A stretch of 64,000 bases of DNA from Sphingomonas cannabina (GTDB taxonomy: Bacteria > Pseudomonadota > Alphaproteobacteria > Sphingomonadales > Sphingomonadaceae), in NCBI RefSeq assembly GCF_021391395.1, contig NZ_CP090059.1, positions 1,535,001 through 1,599,000 of the forward strand. Direction: 5' to 3'. A model generated the notes under the pieces. The model had not been told where the DNA came from. It saw only the letters and a program-made list of their open reading frames with translations, and did no database searches. Positions 31,917 through 40,019 of the stretch are shown here, piece after piece. Position numbers and translations under genes: made by a program. Every line of letters starts with the position of its first letter. The stretch's first letter is position 1.

Positions 31917-34265
31917 GTGATCTCTGGCCGTTTCTTGCCGCTTGCGCAGCCGCGGGGCCATCCGACCGCCTCCGCGAACGCAGGGGTGCGCCCGACCAGC
32001 CGCGTGAAGATTCTGCTGTGGGCGTTCGGGGTAGCGTTCGTCACGGGCTTGCTGGGTCTGGGGCTGCCGATTGAAGATTATTACCGGATGGCGCGCAATG
32101 CCATGCGGGCCCACCCGCCGTCCGGTGACATTGTGGTCATCGGAATCGACGACCGCAGCCTTGAGCAGGTGGGAAGCTGGCCGTGGCCCAGGACCCGGCA
32201 TGCCGAACTGGTGGATCGCCTGAAAGCAGCGGGCGTGAAGCGGATATTCTTCGATATTTTCTTCAACTCCCCCGCGCATCGCGGCGAGGATCGGGCCTTT
32301 GTCGATGCGATGAAGCGCGCCGGCAATGTCTATCTTGCCGGGTATAGCGCCACGGCCCGTGTCGGCGGCTTCAGTGAGAAGCTGCCGATCCCCCCGCTTC
32401 GTGCGGTCAGCCGGCTGGTGAGCGTCAACGTCCGCTATAGCGGCACGATGTCCGTCCGGACGCTGCCGTACGCAAGCAACATTCGCGGAGTCACGACATC
32501 CTCGCTTGCGGCCACGCTGGCGAACGTCGCCGGCCCCGCCGACATTCAATTCCCGATCGACTACGCCATCGACATCGAGCGGTTGCCGACCGTCAATGCA
32601 GCCGAGGTTCTGGCCGGCCCGCCAGGTTTGGCCGAGCGGCTTCGCGGCAAGGATGTCGTCATCGCCGCCGCGTCCCAGGAGATGGGCGACGTCTATTATG
32701 TCCCCGGCCAGGGGCAGGTGAACGGCGGCTTCATCAATGTTCTTGGCGGCGAGACGCTCAAGGAGGGACGCCCGATCGACCTGGGCTGGTTGCCGGCGCT
32801 CGGCATCGGCCTCCTCCTGGCGGCAATCAACCTGTTGGCCCGACGGCGTTGGGTCGGCCGTCTCGCGCTCGCAGCTGCCGCGCTGGGCGTTACGATCGTG
32901 CCGTGCATCGCCGAAATGAACCTGATCTTCTTTCAGGTGATCCCCGCCGCACTGCTCGTCGGGATCGTCGTGGTGAGCCATGCCTGGGCGAAATTCCGCC
33001 AGTCGTACAAGGTTCGCGGGAACATCAACGCCTTGTCGGGCTTGCCCAACCTCAATGCCCTGCGCGGCGAGAATGTGCCCAGCGATGCCGTGCTGGTCGC
33101 CGCGCGCGTACGGAACTTCGCCGAGATCAGTTCGGCGCTTCCGCCTGAAAGCGAGCGCGCGCTGATCAACCAGATCGTCTCCCGGCTGGCGCTCGGCGCG
33201 CGCGGTGCTCGCATCTATCAGGGGGACGAGGGCATTTTCGTCTGGACCTCCAATGCCGAGATCGCCGGTGCGGATCAGCTGGAGGCGCTCCATGCCCTGT
33301 TCCGAAGCCCGGCGCTGATCGATGGTCGTGCGGTTGACCTCGCCGTCACCTTCGGCGTCGATGCCGGTAGCAACCGCAGTCTGGCGAACCGGATCGCCGC
33401 AACCTTGGTCGCCGCCGATGAGGCGGCCGCCGAAGGGCTGCGCTGGAAGGCTTATGATCCCGCGAAGCTGGCCGATGCCGAGTGGAAGCTATCGCTGCTC
33501 GGACGGCTCGACGCCGCGATCGACAGCGGCGAAATCTGGGTCGCCTACCAGCCGCAGCTCGACCTTGCGTCGGGACGCATCGTCGGCGCGGAGGCGCTGG
33601 TGCGCTGGTCGCATCCGGAGAAGGGAGAGGTCAGCCCTCAGGAGTTTGTGCTCGCGGCCGAGCAGCATCATCGTATCGACAAGCTTACCGAGTTCGTCCT
33701 GTCCGATGCGATCAAGACGGCAGCCTCCTTTGCGGCGCGCAATGTGGAGCTCGACGTCGCAGTCAATATCTCCGCTCGGTTGCTCGAGAAGCCGGGCCTG
33801 GTCTCGCTTGTCCGCAGGTTGCTTGCCGAAGCGCGCCTCGCTCCCGAGCGTTTGACGCTCGAAGTCACGGAATCGGCGGCGATGACGAGCGGCCGGGCCT
33901 CGATTCGCACGCTGGAGGAAATCGGCTCGCTCGGCATCAACGTATCGATCGACGATTACGGCACCGGCTTCTCGACGCTCGAATATTTCAAGCGGATTCC
34001 CGCGACCGAAGTGAAGATCGACCGCAGTTTCATCGCGTCGCTCGATCGTAACGCCAGCGACCGCGTCATGGTGCGGTCGACGATAGAGCTAGCGCATTCA
34101 TTGGGTAGGAGCGTCGTCGCAGAAGGCGTTGAAAGTCGCGAAGTTCTTACCGAGTTGACGAAGCTCGGCTGCGATCGTGCGCAAGGCTATCTCATCGGAC
34201 GGCCGATGAAGCTGATGGGGCTGACTAAGCTGCTATTGGAGGATCACAAGTCGAGCGCCGCCTGA
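31917..34265 (+). CDS. CHASE2 - degenerate GGDEF - EAL cyclic-di-GMP phosphodiesterase
   Basis: A 782-residue membrane signalling protein. A first membrane span near residue 35 is followed by an extracytoplasmic CHASE2 domain (IVVIGIDDRSLEQVGSWPWP, then RIFFDIFF). Three more spans lie at about residues 285-355. A GGDEF-like domain has QGDEG in place of GGDEF, so it is probably not a cyclase. The EAL domain looks active: EALVRWSHP, VAVNISARLL, LEVTESA, SIDDYGTGFSTL, EVKIDRSF, AEGVES, QGYLIGRPM. It should hydrolyse c-di-GMP in response to a periplasmic cue. The GTG at 31917 is tentative; other in-frame GTGs exist near 31985. Confidence 0.88.
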   Translation: MISGRFLPLAQPRGHPTASANAGVRPTSRVKILLWAFGVAFVTGLLGLGLPIEDYYRMARNAMRAHPPSGDIVVIGIDDRSLEQVGSWPWPRTRHAELVDRLKAAGVKRIFFDIFFNSPAHRGEDRAFVDAMKRAGNVYLAGYSATARVGGFSEKLPIPPLRAVSRLVSVNVRYSGTMSVRTLPYASNIRGVTTSSLAATLANVAGPADIQFPIDYAIDIERLPTVNAAEVLAGPPGLAERLRGKDVVIAAASQEMGDVYYVPGQGQVNGGFINVLGGETLKEGRPIDLGWLPALGIGLLLAAINLLARRRWVGRLALAAAALGVTIVPCIAEMNLIFFQVIPAALLVGIVVVSHAWAKFRQSYKVRGNINALSGLPNLNALRGENVPSDAVLVAARVRNFAEISSALPPESERALINQIVSRLALGARGARIYQGDEGIFVWTSNAEIAGADQLEALHALFRSPALIDGRAVDLAVTFGVDAGSNRSLANRIAATLVAADEAAAEGLRWKAYDPAKLADAEWKLSLLGRLDAAIDSGEIWVAYQPQLDLASGRIVGAEALVRWSHPEKGEVSPQEFVLAAEQHHRIDKLTEFVLSDAIKTAASFAARNVELDVAVNISARLLEKPGLVSLVRRLLAEARLAPERLTLEVTESAAMTSGRASIRTLEEIGSLGINVSIDDYGTGFSTLEYFKRIPATEVKIDRSFIASLDRNASDRVMVRSTIELAHSLGRSVVAEGVESREVLTELTKLGCDRAQGYLIGRPMKLMGLTKLLLEDHKSSAA

Positions 34266-34329
34266 TGTCCCGAATTAAGATTCTGAAAATGGTAAATATA
34301 TTGTAAACGAGCCGTCGCTTTGATAAAGC

Positions 34330-34378
34330 GCTCCCTGCGTGCCGTCCCGTGGCGGCACAGGTGGAATCTTCAGGGAGC
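34330..34378 (+). promoter_or_regulatory. Structured leader that can pair with the Shine-Dalgarno of the 31-codon ORF
   Basis: GCTCCCTG (34330-34337) and CAGGGAGC (34371-34378) are perfect 8-bp complements. Nested inside is GTGCCG/CGGCAC (34339-34344 and 34353-34358). The right outer arm contains the AGGGAG ribosome-binding site of the ORF starting at 34385. When folded, the RNA would hide it. This layout fits translational control by temperature, a ligand or an sRNA. Confidence 0.5.
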
Positions 34379-34384
34379 TGAGCA

Positions 34385-34480
34385 ATGAAGAAGATGCAGC
34401 GCCCGGCGCGCGGCCTTTGGGACTGGCTTTCGACCGGTCACTGGGATGGCGGCGACGGCGCGGGTGGCGTGAACGGCTAA
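34385..34480 (+). CDS. Small 31-residue ORF, Trp/Gly-rich peptide
   Basis: A 31-codon reading frame starting MKKMQRPARG, with three Trp residues in GLWDWLSTGHWD and a Gly/Asp-rich tail ending GVNG. AGGGAG lies seven bases upstream of the ATG. It has its own AT-rich upstream region and is followed 28 bases later by a strong intrinsic terminator. There is no signal peptide or membrane span. I recognise no family. Real translation is plausible from the ribosome-binding site and terminator but unproven. Confidence 0.5.
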   Translation: MKKMQRPARGLWDWLSTGHWDGGDGAGGVNG

Positions 34481-34508
34481 GCCGCACGCAATCCGTTCAA
34501 AAGGACAG

Positions 34509-34536
34509 AAGCCCCGGCTCCGGTCGGGGCTTTTTT
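34509..34536 (+). terminator. Intrinsic terminator after the 31-codon ORF
   Basis: AAGCCCCG-GCTCCGGT-CGGGGCTT followed by a run of six T in total: an 8-bp stem, 8-base loop and strong U-tract. It ends the short transcript containing the 31-codon ORF and possibly readthrough from the CHASE2-EAL gene. Confidence 0.85.
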
Positions 34537-34632
34537 CTTGCCTGGCGTCCCGTCCCGGCACAGAAGCCGGCATCCGGCCGGAACCTCTATCCTGCCGGAC
34601 CATTTCCGTGGTGGAACAAGGGAGAGATGGCG

Positions 34633-35166
34633 ATGACCAGGATTCTGGCGGCGGCCGCGCTGCTGATCGCGGCGGGTTGCGCGAACCAGGGAACCACCTC
34701 CGCGGCAGAGGCCGCGGCACCTGCGGCCGGCTCCGCGGTCGCGGACCTCGCCGATGCGAAGGGCACGCGGGTGGGACGTGCGGTCGGCACCGAGCACGGC
34801 GGCATGATCCATCTCAGCGTCGAGGCGCGCTCGCTGCCGCCCGGCGTGCACGGCATCCACGTCCACACCGTCGGCCGTTGCGATGCGCCCGACTTCACCA
34901 CGGCGGGCTCGCACTGGAACCCGGCCGGCAAGCAGCATGGCACCGAGAATCCGCAGGGCCCCCATGCCGGCGACATGCCGAACCTCACCATCGGGGCGGA
35001 CGGGCGCGGCAGCCTTACCTTCATGCTGCCGTCGGGCACGCTCGACGGGATGCTCGATGCCGACGGCGCGGCGCTGGTGATCCATGCCGCGGCGGACGAC
35101 CTCAAGACCGACCCGTCTGGCAACAGCGGCGCGCGGCTTGCCTGCGGAGTGTTCCGGCGCGGCTAA
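34633..35166 (+). CDS. sodC: Periplasmic Cu/Zn superoxide dismutase, lipoprotein
   Basis: A 177-residue Cu/Zn SOD with a lipoprotein signal (MTRILAAAALLIAAGC, Cys16). All ligands are visible: His76 and His78 (HGIHVH), bridging His94 (GSHWNP), His102, His111 and Asp114 (PHAGDMPN), and His151 (VIHAAADD). The disulfide pair Cys83 and Cys171 and active-site Arg168 (GARLACG) are present. It detoxifies periplasmic superoxide. I chose the ATG at 34633 because GGAG is eight bases upstream; the ATG at 34627 is only two bases from it. Confidence 0.93.
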   Translation: MTRILAAAALLIAAGCANQGTTSAAEAAAPAAGSAVADLADAKGTRVGRAVGTEHGGMIHLSVEARSLPPGVHGIHVHTVGRCDAPDFTTAGSHWNPAGKQHGTENPQGPHAGDMPNLTIGADGRGSLTFMLPSGTLDGMLDADGAALVIHAAADDLKTDPSGNSGARLACGVFRRG

Positions 35167-35699
35167 CCCGCGAGCGGATAGCGCGCGACCGGTTCGTAGG
35201 TCGCCCGGCTGCGGCCGAGATGGCTTTCGAACAGCAGGAAATGGTCGAGCGTGAAGGGCGGGCCGGCGAGGCCCGCCTGGTCCGCGAGGAAGCGCTCGAC
35301 CGCCTCGCGCGGGACGTTCAGCCGCGCCAGCGTGACGTGCGGCAGATAGGCGCGGCGCTCGGGCTCGCAGCCGGCGCGGACCAGCGCCGCATCGATCTTG
35401 TGATGGAGCGCGGTGATCGCCTCGGTCGGACGGATGCCGGCCCACAAGGTGTTGACCCGCCCCCGGCTGTCGAACGCGCCGACGCCGGCGACGGCCAGGT
35501 CCAGCGGCGGCGCATGGATCGTGTCCAGCGCCGCGGCCATGTCCTCCGCCTGCGGCCGGTCGACCTCGCCGACGAAGCGCAGCGTGACGTGGAGCTGGCC
35601 GTCGTCCTGCCAACGCGCGCCGGGGATGCCGCCCATCACCGCGAGCAGCCTGTCGCGCACCGCCTGAGGGGGCCTCAATCCGACGAAGAGCCTGTGCAT
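35163..35699 (-). CDS. thpR: RNA 2',3'-cyclic phosphodiesterase (2H family)
   Basis: A 178-residue 2H phosphoesterase of the ThpR/LigT type. Both catalytic HxT motifs are present: His37-Val-Thr39 (HVTLRFVGEV) and His121-Val-Thr123 (LPHVTLARL). Length and the MHRLFVGLRPP start are typical. It opens 2',3'-cyclic phosphates on RNA ends in the cytoplasm; the physiological role is unsettled. It converges with sodC with a four-base overlap. Confidence 0.92.
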   Translation of the reverse strand: MHRLFVGLRPPQAVRDRLLAVMGGIPGARWQDDGQLHVTLRFVGEVDRPQAEDMAAALDTIHAPPLDLAVAGVGAFDSRGRVNTLWAGIRPTEAITALHHKIDAALVRAGCEPERRAYLPHVTLARLNVPREAVERFLADQAGLAGPPFTLDHFLLFESHLGRSRATYEPVARYPLAG

Positions 35700-35819
35700 G
35701 ATTTCTGTGTCTAAATGTTGCTGACGGACGAAGCGATCCCGGTTTCGCTTGAAAGCGGACGGCCCAAGGGCGATATTCAGCGCATCCGGCATATTGCCGG
35801 GCAAAGGAGCTGTTTGAAA

Positions 35820-36548
35820 ATGGCAAACTGGTCTGACCCCCGGATGGGCGCCGCGAATTTCGCGCCGGCCGCCGCGCGCGCGGGCGCGTATGACGAGGGG
35901 CTCCGGTCCTACATGCTGTCGGTTTACAACCGCATGGCCTCGGGCGTGCTGCTGACGGGCATCGTCGCGCTGGTCTTCGCCTATTCGGGCGCGGCCGCCA
36001 CGGTGATGACGACCCCGCTCGCCTGGGTGATCATGCTGGCGCCGCTCGGCTTCGTGATGGCGCTGAGCTTCGGTGCGAACCGCATGGCGACGAGCACGAT
36101 GAGCCTGTTGTTCTGGGCCTTCGCGGTGGTGATGGGCCTGTCGCTGTCGACGGTGTTCCTGGCCTATACCAACACCTCGATCGCGGGCGCCTTCTTCGCG
36201 ACCGCGGCAGCGTTCGCCGGCCTCAGCCTCTACGGCTACACGACCAAGCGCGATCTGGCGCCGTTCGGGACCTTCCTGATCATGGGCCTGGTCGGCCTGA
36301 TCGTGGCGAGCCTGGTGAACCTGTTCCTGCAGTCGGGTCCGATGGGGCTGGTGATCAGCGTGATCGGCGTGCTGCTGTTCGCGGGCCTCACCGCCTATGA
36401 CACGCAGAAGATCAAGAGCCTCTACTTCGAGGTGCAGGGCACCGAGATCGCCGGCAAGACCGCGATCCTGGGCGCGCTGAGCCTCTACCTCGACTTCATC
36501 AACATGTTCCTGTTCATCCTCCGCCTCTTCGGCAGCAGCCGCAACTGA
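35820..36548 (+). CDS. Bax inhibitor-1 / YccA family membrane protein
   Basis: A 242-residue protein with seven predicted membrane spans. BI-1 family hallmarks are GLSLSTVFLAYT in span 3-4, LYGYTTKRDLAPFGTFLIMG, and the conserved acidic site AGLTAYDTQKIKSLYFEV near residue 195. Relatives (YbhL/YccA) are pH- or Ca-leak channels or modulators of FtsH proteolysis. The ATG at 35820 has AAGGAG about ten bases upstream. A strong terminator follows. Confidence 0.9.
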   Translation: MANWSDPRMGAANFAPAAARAGAYDEGLRSYMLSVYNRMASGVLLTGIVALVFAYSGAAATVMTTPLAWVIMLAPLGFVMALSFGANRMATSTMSLLFWAFAVVMGLSLSTVFLAYTNTSIAGAFFATAAAFAGLSLYGYTTKRDLAPFGTFLIMGLVGLIVASLVNLFLQSGPMGLVISVIGVLLFAGLTAYDTQKIKSLYFEVQGTEIAGKTAILGALSLYLDFINMFLFILRLFGSSRN

Positions 36549-36573
36549 CGGAAGCGGGAACGGAACCACCTTC

Positions 36574-36604
36574 GCCCGGCGGGGAGACTCGCCGGGCCTT
36601 TTCA
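36574..36604 (+). terminator. Intrinsic terminator after the BI-1 family gene
   Basis: GCCCGGCG-GGGAGACT-CGCCGGGC followed by CTTTTCATTT: an 8-bp GC stem and short U-tract, 26 bases after the stop. Confidence 0.8.
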
Positions 36605-36677
36605 TTTCCGCGGCCGGCTGCCGGAACGGGGTGCCGCCACCATTCGTTACTCTCCTGAAACGCCCAGGAGAGAGGCC

Positions 36678-36956
36678 ATGAACGACGTGAAGGACAAGCA
36701 CGACAAGAAGACGTCGGCCGCGCCCGACGCCGCCAAGGCGCCGGGGCAGAAGCAAGATGCCGGCCATGACGAGTCGATCCAGGAGCGGCTCCAGCGCCGT
36801 CCCGACAGCCGCGAGGCACGGCTCGACCGCGCGCTCGACGAGTCGATGGACGCGAGCGATCCGCCCGCCTCGACCCAGCCGATCCACAGCCACGAACCGC
36901 CGAAGTCATCGGGCTACAGCGAGGAGGAGGAGAAGGCGCGGCAGGAAGACGCCTGA
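36678..36956 (+). CDS. Small highly charged, probably disordered protein
   Basis: A 92-residue hydrophilic protein rich in Asp, Glu, Lys, Arg, Pro and Ala, with no hydrophobic segment (MNDVKDKHDKKTSAAPDAAK at the start; SEEEEKARQEDA at the end). AGGAGAG lies six bases before the ATG. Short disordered proteins of this kind are common in sphingomonads. I cannot assign a role. It stands alone between a terminator and a palindromic repeat. Confidence 0.7.
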   Translation: MNDVKDKHDKKTSAAPDAAKAPGQKQDAGHDESIQERLQRRPDSREARLDRALDESMDASDPPASTQPIHSHEPPKSSGYSEEEEKARQEDA

Positions 36957-36986
36957 CGGTCAGGCTATCAAGCAGTCGCCCACTGT

Positions 36987-37119
36987 CCCTCTCCCTTTGG
37001 GAGAGGGAAGGAGCTGCGAAGCGGCGGGAGGGTGAGGGTGACTACGGCTGGTGTGGTCACCCTCACCCTCCCACCCGGCTACGCCGGGCGGGCCCCTCCC
37101 TCTCCCAAAGGGAGAGGGG
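36987..37119. repeat. Palindromic repeat (CCCTCTCCCTTTGGGAGAGG type)
   Basis: CCCTCTCCCTTTGGGAGAGG at the left and CCCTCTCCCAAAGGGAGAGG at the right are each self-complementary and also mutually complementary. Inner arms GGGAGGGTGAGGGTGAC and GTCACCCTCACCCTCCC pair around a short loop. It lies between the small charged protein and the convergent DUF4893 gene. Confidence 0.85.
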
Positions 37120-37137
37120 TGATGGAAGCATCGACAG

Positions 37138-37767
37138 CTAAGCCGCAGGCGCCAGCTCGATCACATCGAGCAGCGATTCGTATGCGGGATAGGGCAAGGC
37201 GATCCGCCAGCGGCGCTCGCCGACGCGCTCGACTACCCCCGCCATGTCGCGCGCGTCATCGCGGCCGTACTGGACCGGCACCATCTCGTCGCCGAACGTC
37301 AGCGTGCCGAGGAAGATCGCCCGCGCATTGCTCTCGCGGTAGATGCGCCCGATCGGACGCTGCGGACCGTCGTCCTTGCGAAAGCCGAGGACGTCGCCGT
37401 CGGCCTCGATCCGGCATCGCGACCAGGGATAGGCAGTGAACTCCGCCGCGGCGGACCCTTCCTTGGCGCCGAGCTTGAAGGTGCGGCACCGATAGTCGCC
37501 GGCGGGCGGCATCGCTCCGGTGAGCGCCAGGTCGGGCTCGAACAGCGCCCCGCCGGCGGTGATCTCCGCGCCCTTGCCGGCGCCGCGGGCCTTGTCGAGC
37601 GCCTCGATCCACGCGTCGCGCCAGCGCCGAAGCCGGTCGCGATCAGGATCGGTGGCGACCGCGCGCCAGTTCGCATGGACCGGCTCGGCGGTGGTGCAGA
37701 CCTTCTCCGCCTTGCCCGCACAGGCGGCGAGCAGCGAACAGGCGAGCAGGGCGGGGAGGCTGCGCAT
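37138..37767 (-). CDS. DUF4893 family putative lipoprotein
   Basis: A 209-residue protein with a lipoprotein signal (MRSLPALLACSLLAACAG, lipobox LLAAC, Cys16). The DUF4893 pattern follows: WRAVATDPDRDRLRRWRDAW near residues 34-53, MPPAGDYRCRTFKLG, YPWSRCRIEADG, IGRIYRESNARAIFLG and a C-terminal ALPYPAYESLLDVIELAP. The family is restricted mostly to Sphingomonadales and its function is unknown. It lies 43 bp downstream of bdhA on the same strand. Confidence 0.85.
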   Translation of the reverse strand: MRSLPALLACSLLAACAGKAEKVCTTAEPVHANWRAVATDPDRDRLRRWRDAWIEALDKARGAGKGAEITAGGALFEPDLALTGAMPPAGDYRCRTFKLGAKEGSAAAEFTAYPWSRCRIEADGDVLGFRKDDGPQRPIGRIYRESNARAIFLGTLTFGDEMVPVQYGRDDARDMAGVVERVGERRWRIALPYPAYESLLDVIELAPAA

Positions 37768-37810
37768 CGGCTGCGACTGTGCCCGTCCGCGGCGCCGCTG
37801 CCAAGCGCCT

Positions 37811-38596
37811 CTATTCCGCGGTCCACCCACCGTCGACGGTCAGGTTGGCGCCGGTGATCTGCGCCGCCTCGTCGCGGCACAGGAACAGCGCGAGCGCGGC
37901 GACCTGATCGGGCTGGACGAACTCCTTGGTCGGCTGCGCCTCCAGCAGCACGTCGTTGATCACCTGCTCGCGCGTCAGCCCGCGCGTCTTCATCGTGTCG
38001 GGGATCTGGTTCTCGACCAGCGGGGTCCAGACATAGCCCGGCGAGATCGCGTTGACGGTGATGCCGAACGTCGCCGTCTCCAGCGCCACCGTCTTGGTGA
38101 GGCCGGCGATGCCGTGCTTGGCGGCGACATAGGCCGACTTGTTGGGGCTGGCGACCAGGCTGTGCGCCGAGGCGGTCGAGATGATGCGGCCCCACTTCTT
38201 CTCCTTCATGTGCGGCACCGCGGCGCGCATCACGTGGAAGGCGGAGCTGAGGTTGATCGCGATGATCGAGTCCCATTTGTCGATCGGGAACTCCTCGATC
38301 GGGGAGACGTGCTGGATGCCGGCGTTGATCACGACGATGTCAGGGCCGCCGAGCTCGTCGTGGCAGCGCTGGACCATCGCCGCGATCTGGTCCGGCTTGG
38401 TCATGTCGGCGGCGTCGTAGAGCGCGCCGGCGCCGCTCGCCTCGGCGAGCTTGGCCCGCTCCGCCTCGATCGCCGCCGCGTCGCCGAAGCCGTTGATCAC
38501 CACCGCCGCGCCCGCGCCCGCGAACGCCTTGGCATAGGCGAGGCCGATGCCCGAGGTGGAACCGGTGACGAGAGCGGTCTTGCCCTTGAGGAACAT
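37811..38596 (-). CDS. bdhA: 3-hydroxybutyrate dehydrogenase
   Basis: A 261-residue short-chain dehydrogenase. The NAD motif TGSTSGIG is at residues 11-18, NAGIQHVSPIEEF at 91-103, and the catalytic triad Ser143, Tyr156, Lys160 (STASAHS, SAYVAAKHG). The sequence fits bacterial D-3-hydroxybutyrate dehydrogenases, which interconvert 3-hydroxybutyrate and acetoacetate in polyhydroxybutyrate turnover. AGGAG lies six bases before the ATG. The patatin-like lipase upstream is a frequent neighbour of bdhA. Confidence 0.93.
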   Translation of the reverse strand: MFLKGKTALVTGSTSGIGLAYAKAFAGAGAAVVINGFGDAAAIEAERAKLAEASGAGALYDAADMTKPDQIAAMVQRCHDELGGPDIVVINAGIQHVSPIEEFPIDKWDSIIAINLSSAFHVMRAAVPHMKEKKWGRIISTASAHSLVASPNKSAYVAAKHGIAGLTKTVALETATFGITVNAISPGYVWTPLVENQIPDTMKTRGLTREQVINDVLLEAQPTKEFVQPDQVAALALFLCRDEAAQITGANLTVDGGWTAE

Positions 38597-38617
38597 AGCT
38601 GACTCCTAGTTCAAATC

Positions 38618-38713
38618 CGTTCGTCCCGAGCGAAGTCGAGGGACCTTGCCGGACGAGGCAAGGCGGCCTCGCTCGGCTCGGTGCCGTGTCTCGACTTCGC
38701 TCGACACGAACGG
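38618..38713. repeat. REP-like palindromic repeat (CGTTCGTCCCGAGCGAAGTC type)
   Basis: Left arm CCGTTCGTCCCGAGCGAAGT (ending CGAGGG) and right arm TCTCGACTTCGCTCGACACG (ending AACGG) are inverse copies. They are separated by about 45 bases, between the patatin-like gene and bdhA. It would be transcribed within the operon and could tune bdhA expression. Confidence 0.8.
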
Positions 38714-38731
38714 TGGGGGAAGAAACACGGC

Positions 38732-39895
38732 CTACCGCCGCGTGAGGTCGAACGCGGCGGTCTTGCCGTCGAGGATGTTGCTGGCGACGAGCTGCGCGTT
38801 GGCGATGGTCTCGTCCACCGCGGCGCGGCCGGCGGTCCAATGCTCGCGCATCGTCCGCGCCGAGAACTCGAAGTCGCGCGCGCCGCCTTCCCAGGCATTG
38901 GCGCGGTAGATCAGGTGGACGATGTTGACCGGCCATTCGTCGGCCTCGTCGGCCAGCCTGCGCACCTCCGGCATCTCGCACAGCTCGGGCGGCAGCTTGG
39001 CGAGCATCCTGCGGATCGCCTCGCGTTCCCGGCGCAGCCTCAGCCGTTCGTCGGAGATGGCGCGCGTGCGGCTGGAGAAGCGGATCTCCTTCTCGCGCGC
39101 CGCGACGTCCAGGATCGTGCGCGGCATCTCCGCCGTGGCGGAGAACAGGTCGACCTGGAACACCAAGGTGTCGCAGCTCTGATGGTCCAGCACATGCGTC
39201 AGCGGCGTGTTGGAGACGAGCCCGCCGTCCCAATACCAGCGCCCGTCGATCTCGACCGGCGGCAGCCCCGGCGGCAACGCGCCGGATGCCATGATGTGGC
39301 GCGCGTCGATGCGGTCGGTGGTGGTGTCGAAATAACGGAAGTTGCCGCTCTCGACGTCGACCGCACCGACCGACAGCCGCACCGGCCCTTTGTTGAGCAG
39401 ATCCCAGTCGACCAGTGCGTCGAGCGTCTTTGCGAGAGGCGCCGAATCATAGAAGCTGAGCGCTTCGGGAGTGCCGGGCGTCGCGAACGTCGGCGGGACG
39501 GGGCGCGGCGTGAAGAAGCCCGGCACGCCCATCAGCATCACCGCGCCCGCCGACCATTCGTGGACGAACTCGCGGACCTGGTCCTGCGGATAGATGGGAA
39601 AGCTCGGCAGCGCCGAGGTGGCCGTGTCCCAGAAGGCCTGGAGCCGTTCGATCCGCCGCTCGGGCGGATTGCCGGCGACGATCGCGGCGTTGACCGCACC
39701 GATCGAGATGCCGGCAACCCAGTCGACCTCGACGTCGGCCTCGCCCAGCGCCTCGATTACGCCGGCCTGGTAGCTGCCGAGCGCGCCGCCGCCCTGCAGC
39801 ACCAGCGCCACGCATTCCGGCAGCGGCAGCGCCGCCGCCCGCGAGCGGGTAGGGCGTTTCGCCTGGGGCTCGGCATCGGCCATCGCCGCTCTCAT
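38732..39895 (-). CDS. Patatin-like phospholipase family protein
   Basis: A 387-residue patatin-fold lipase with the DUF3734 C-terminal region. The oxyanion motif LVLQGGGALGSYQAG lies at about residues 31-45, the nucleophile elbow GISIG with Ser64, and the dyad aspartate in RWYWDGGLVSNTPL. The C-terminal part contains ISDERLRLRREREAIRRML. Such proteins beside bdhA are thought to act in lipid or PHB metabolism (established association, mechanism unknown). Start at 39895 (MRAAMADAEP); an ATG at 39883 is equally possible. Confidence 0.88.
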   Translation of the reverse strand: MRAAMADAEPQAKRPTRSRAAALPLPECVALVLQGGGALGSYQAGVIEALGEADVEVDWVAGISIGAVNAAIVAGNPPERRIERLQAFWDTATSALPSFPIYPQDQVREFVHEWSAGAVMLMGVPGFFTPRPVPPTFATPGTPEALSFYDSAPLAKTLDALVDWDLLNKGPVRLSVGAVDVESGNFRYFDTTTDRIDARHIMASGALPPGLPPVEIDGRWYWDGGLVSNTPLTHVLDHQSCDTLVFQVDLFSATAEMPRTILDVAAREKEIRFSSRTRAISDERLRLRREREAIRRMLAKLPPELCEMPEVRRLADEADEWPVNIVHLIYRANAWEGGARDFEFSARTMREHWTAGRAAVDETIANAQLVASNILDGKTAAFDLTRR

Positions 39896-40019
39896 GCCGC
39901 AGTGCAGCGAGTCGGGGCAAATGAAATCCGGTTCACGTTGGCCGGGCAGCGGGAAGCGATTGCAACTGCGGCGATCCCGGCGCATTCATGGCCGGACGGC
40001 AATCAGGGGAGGCCGGGCA

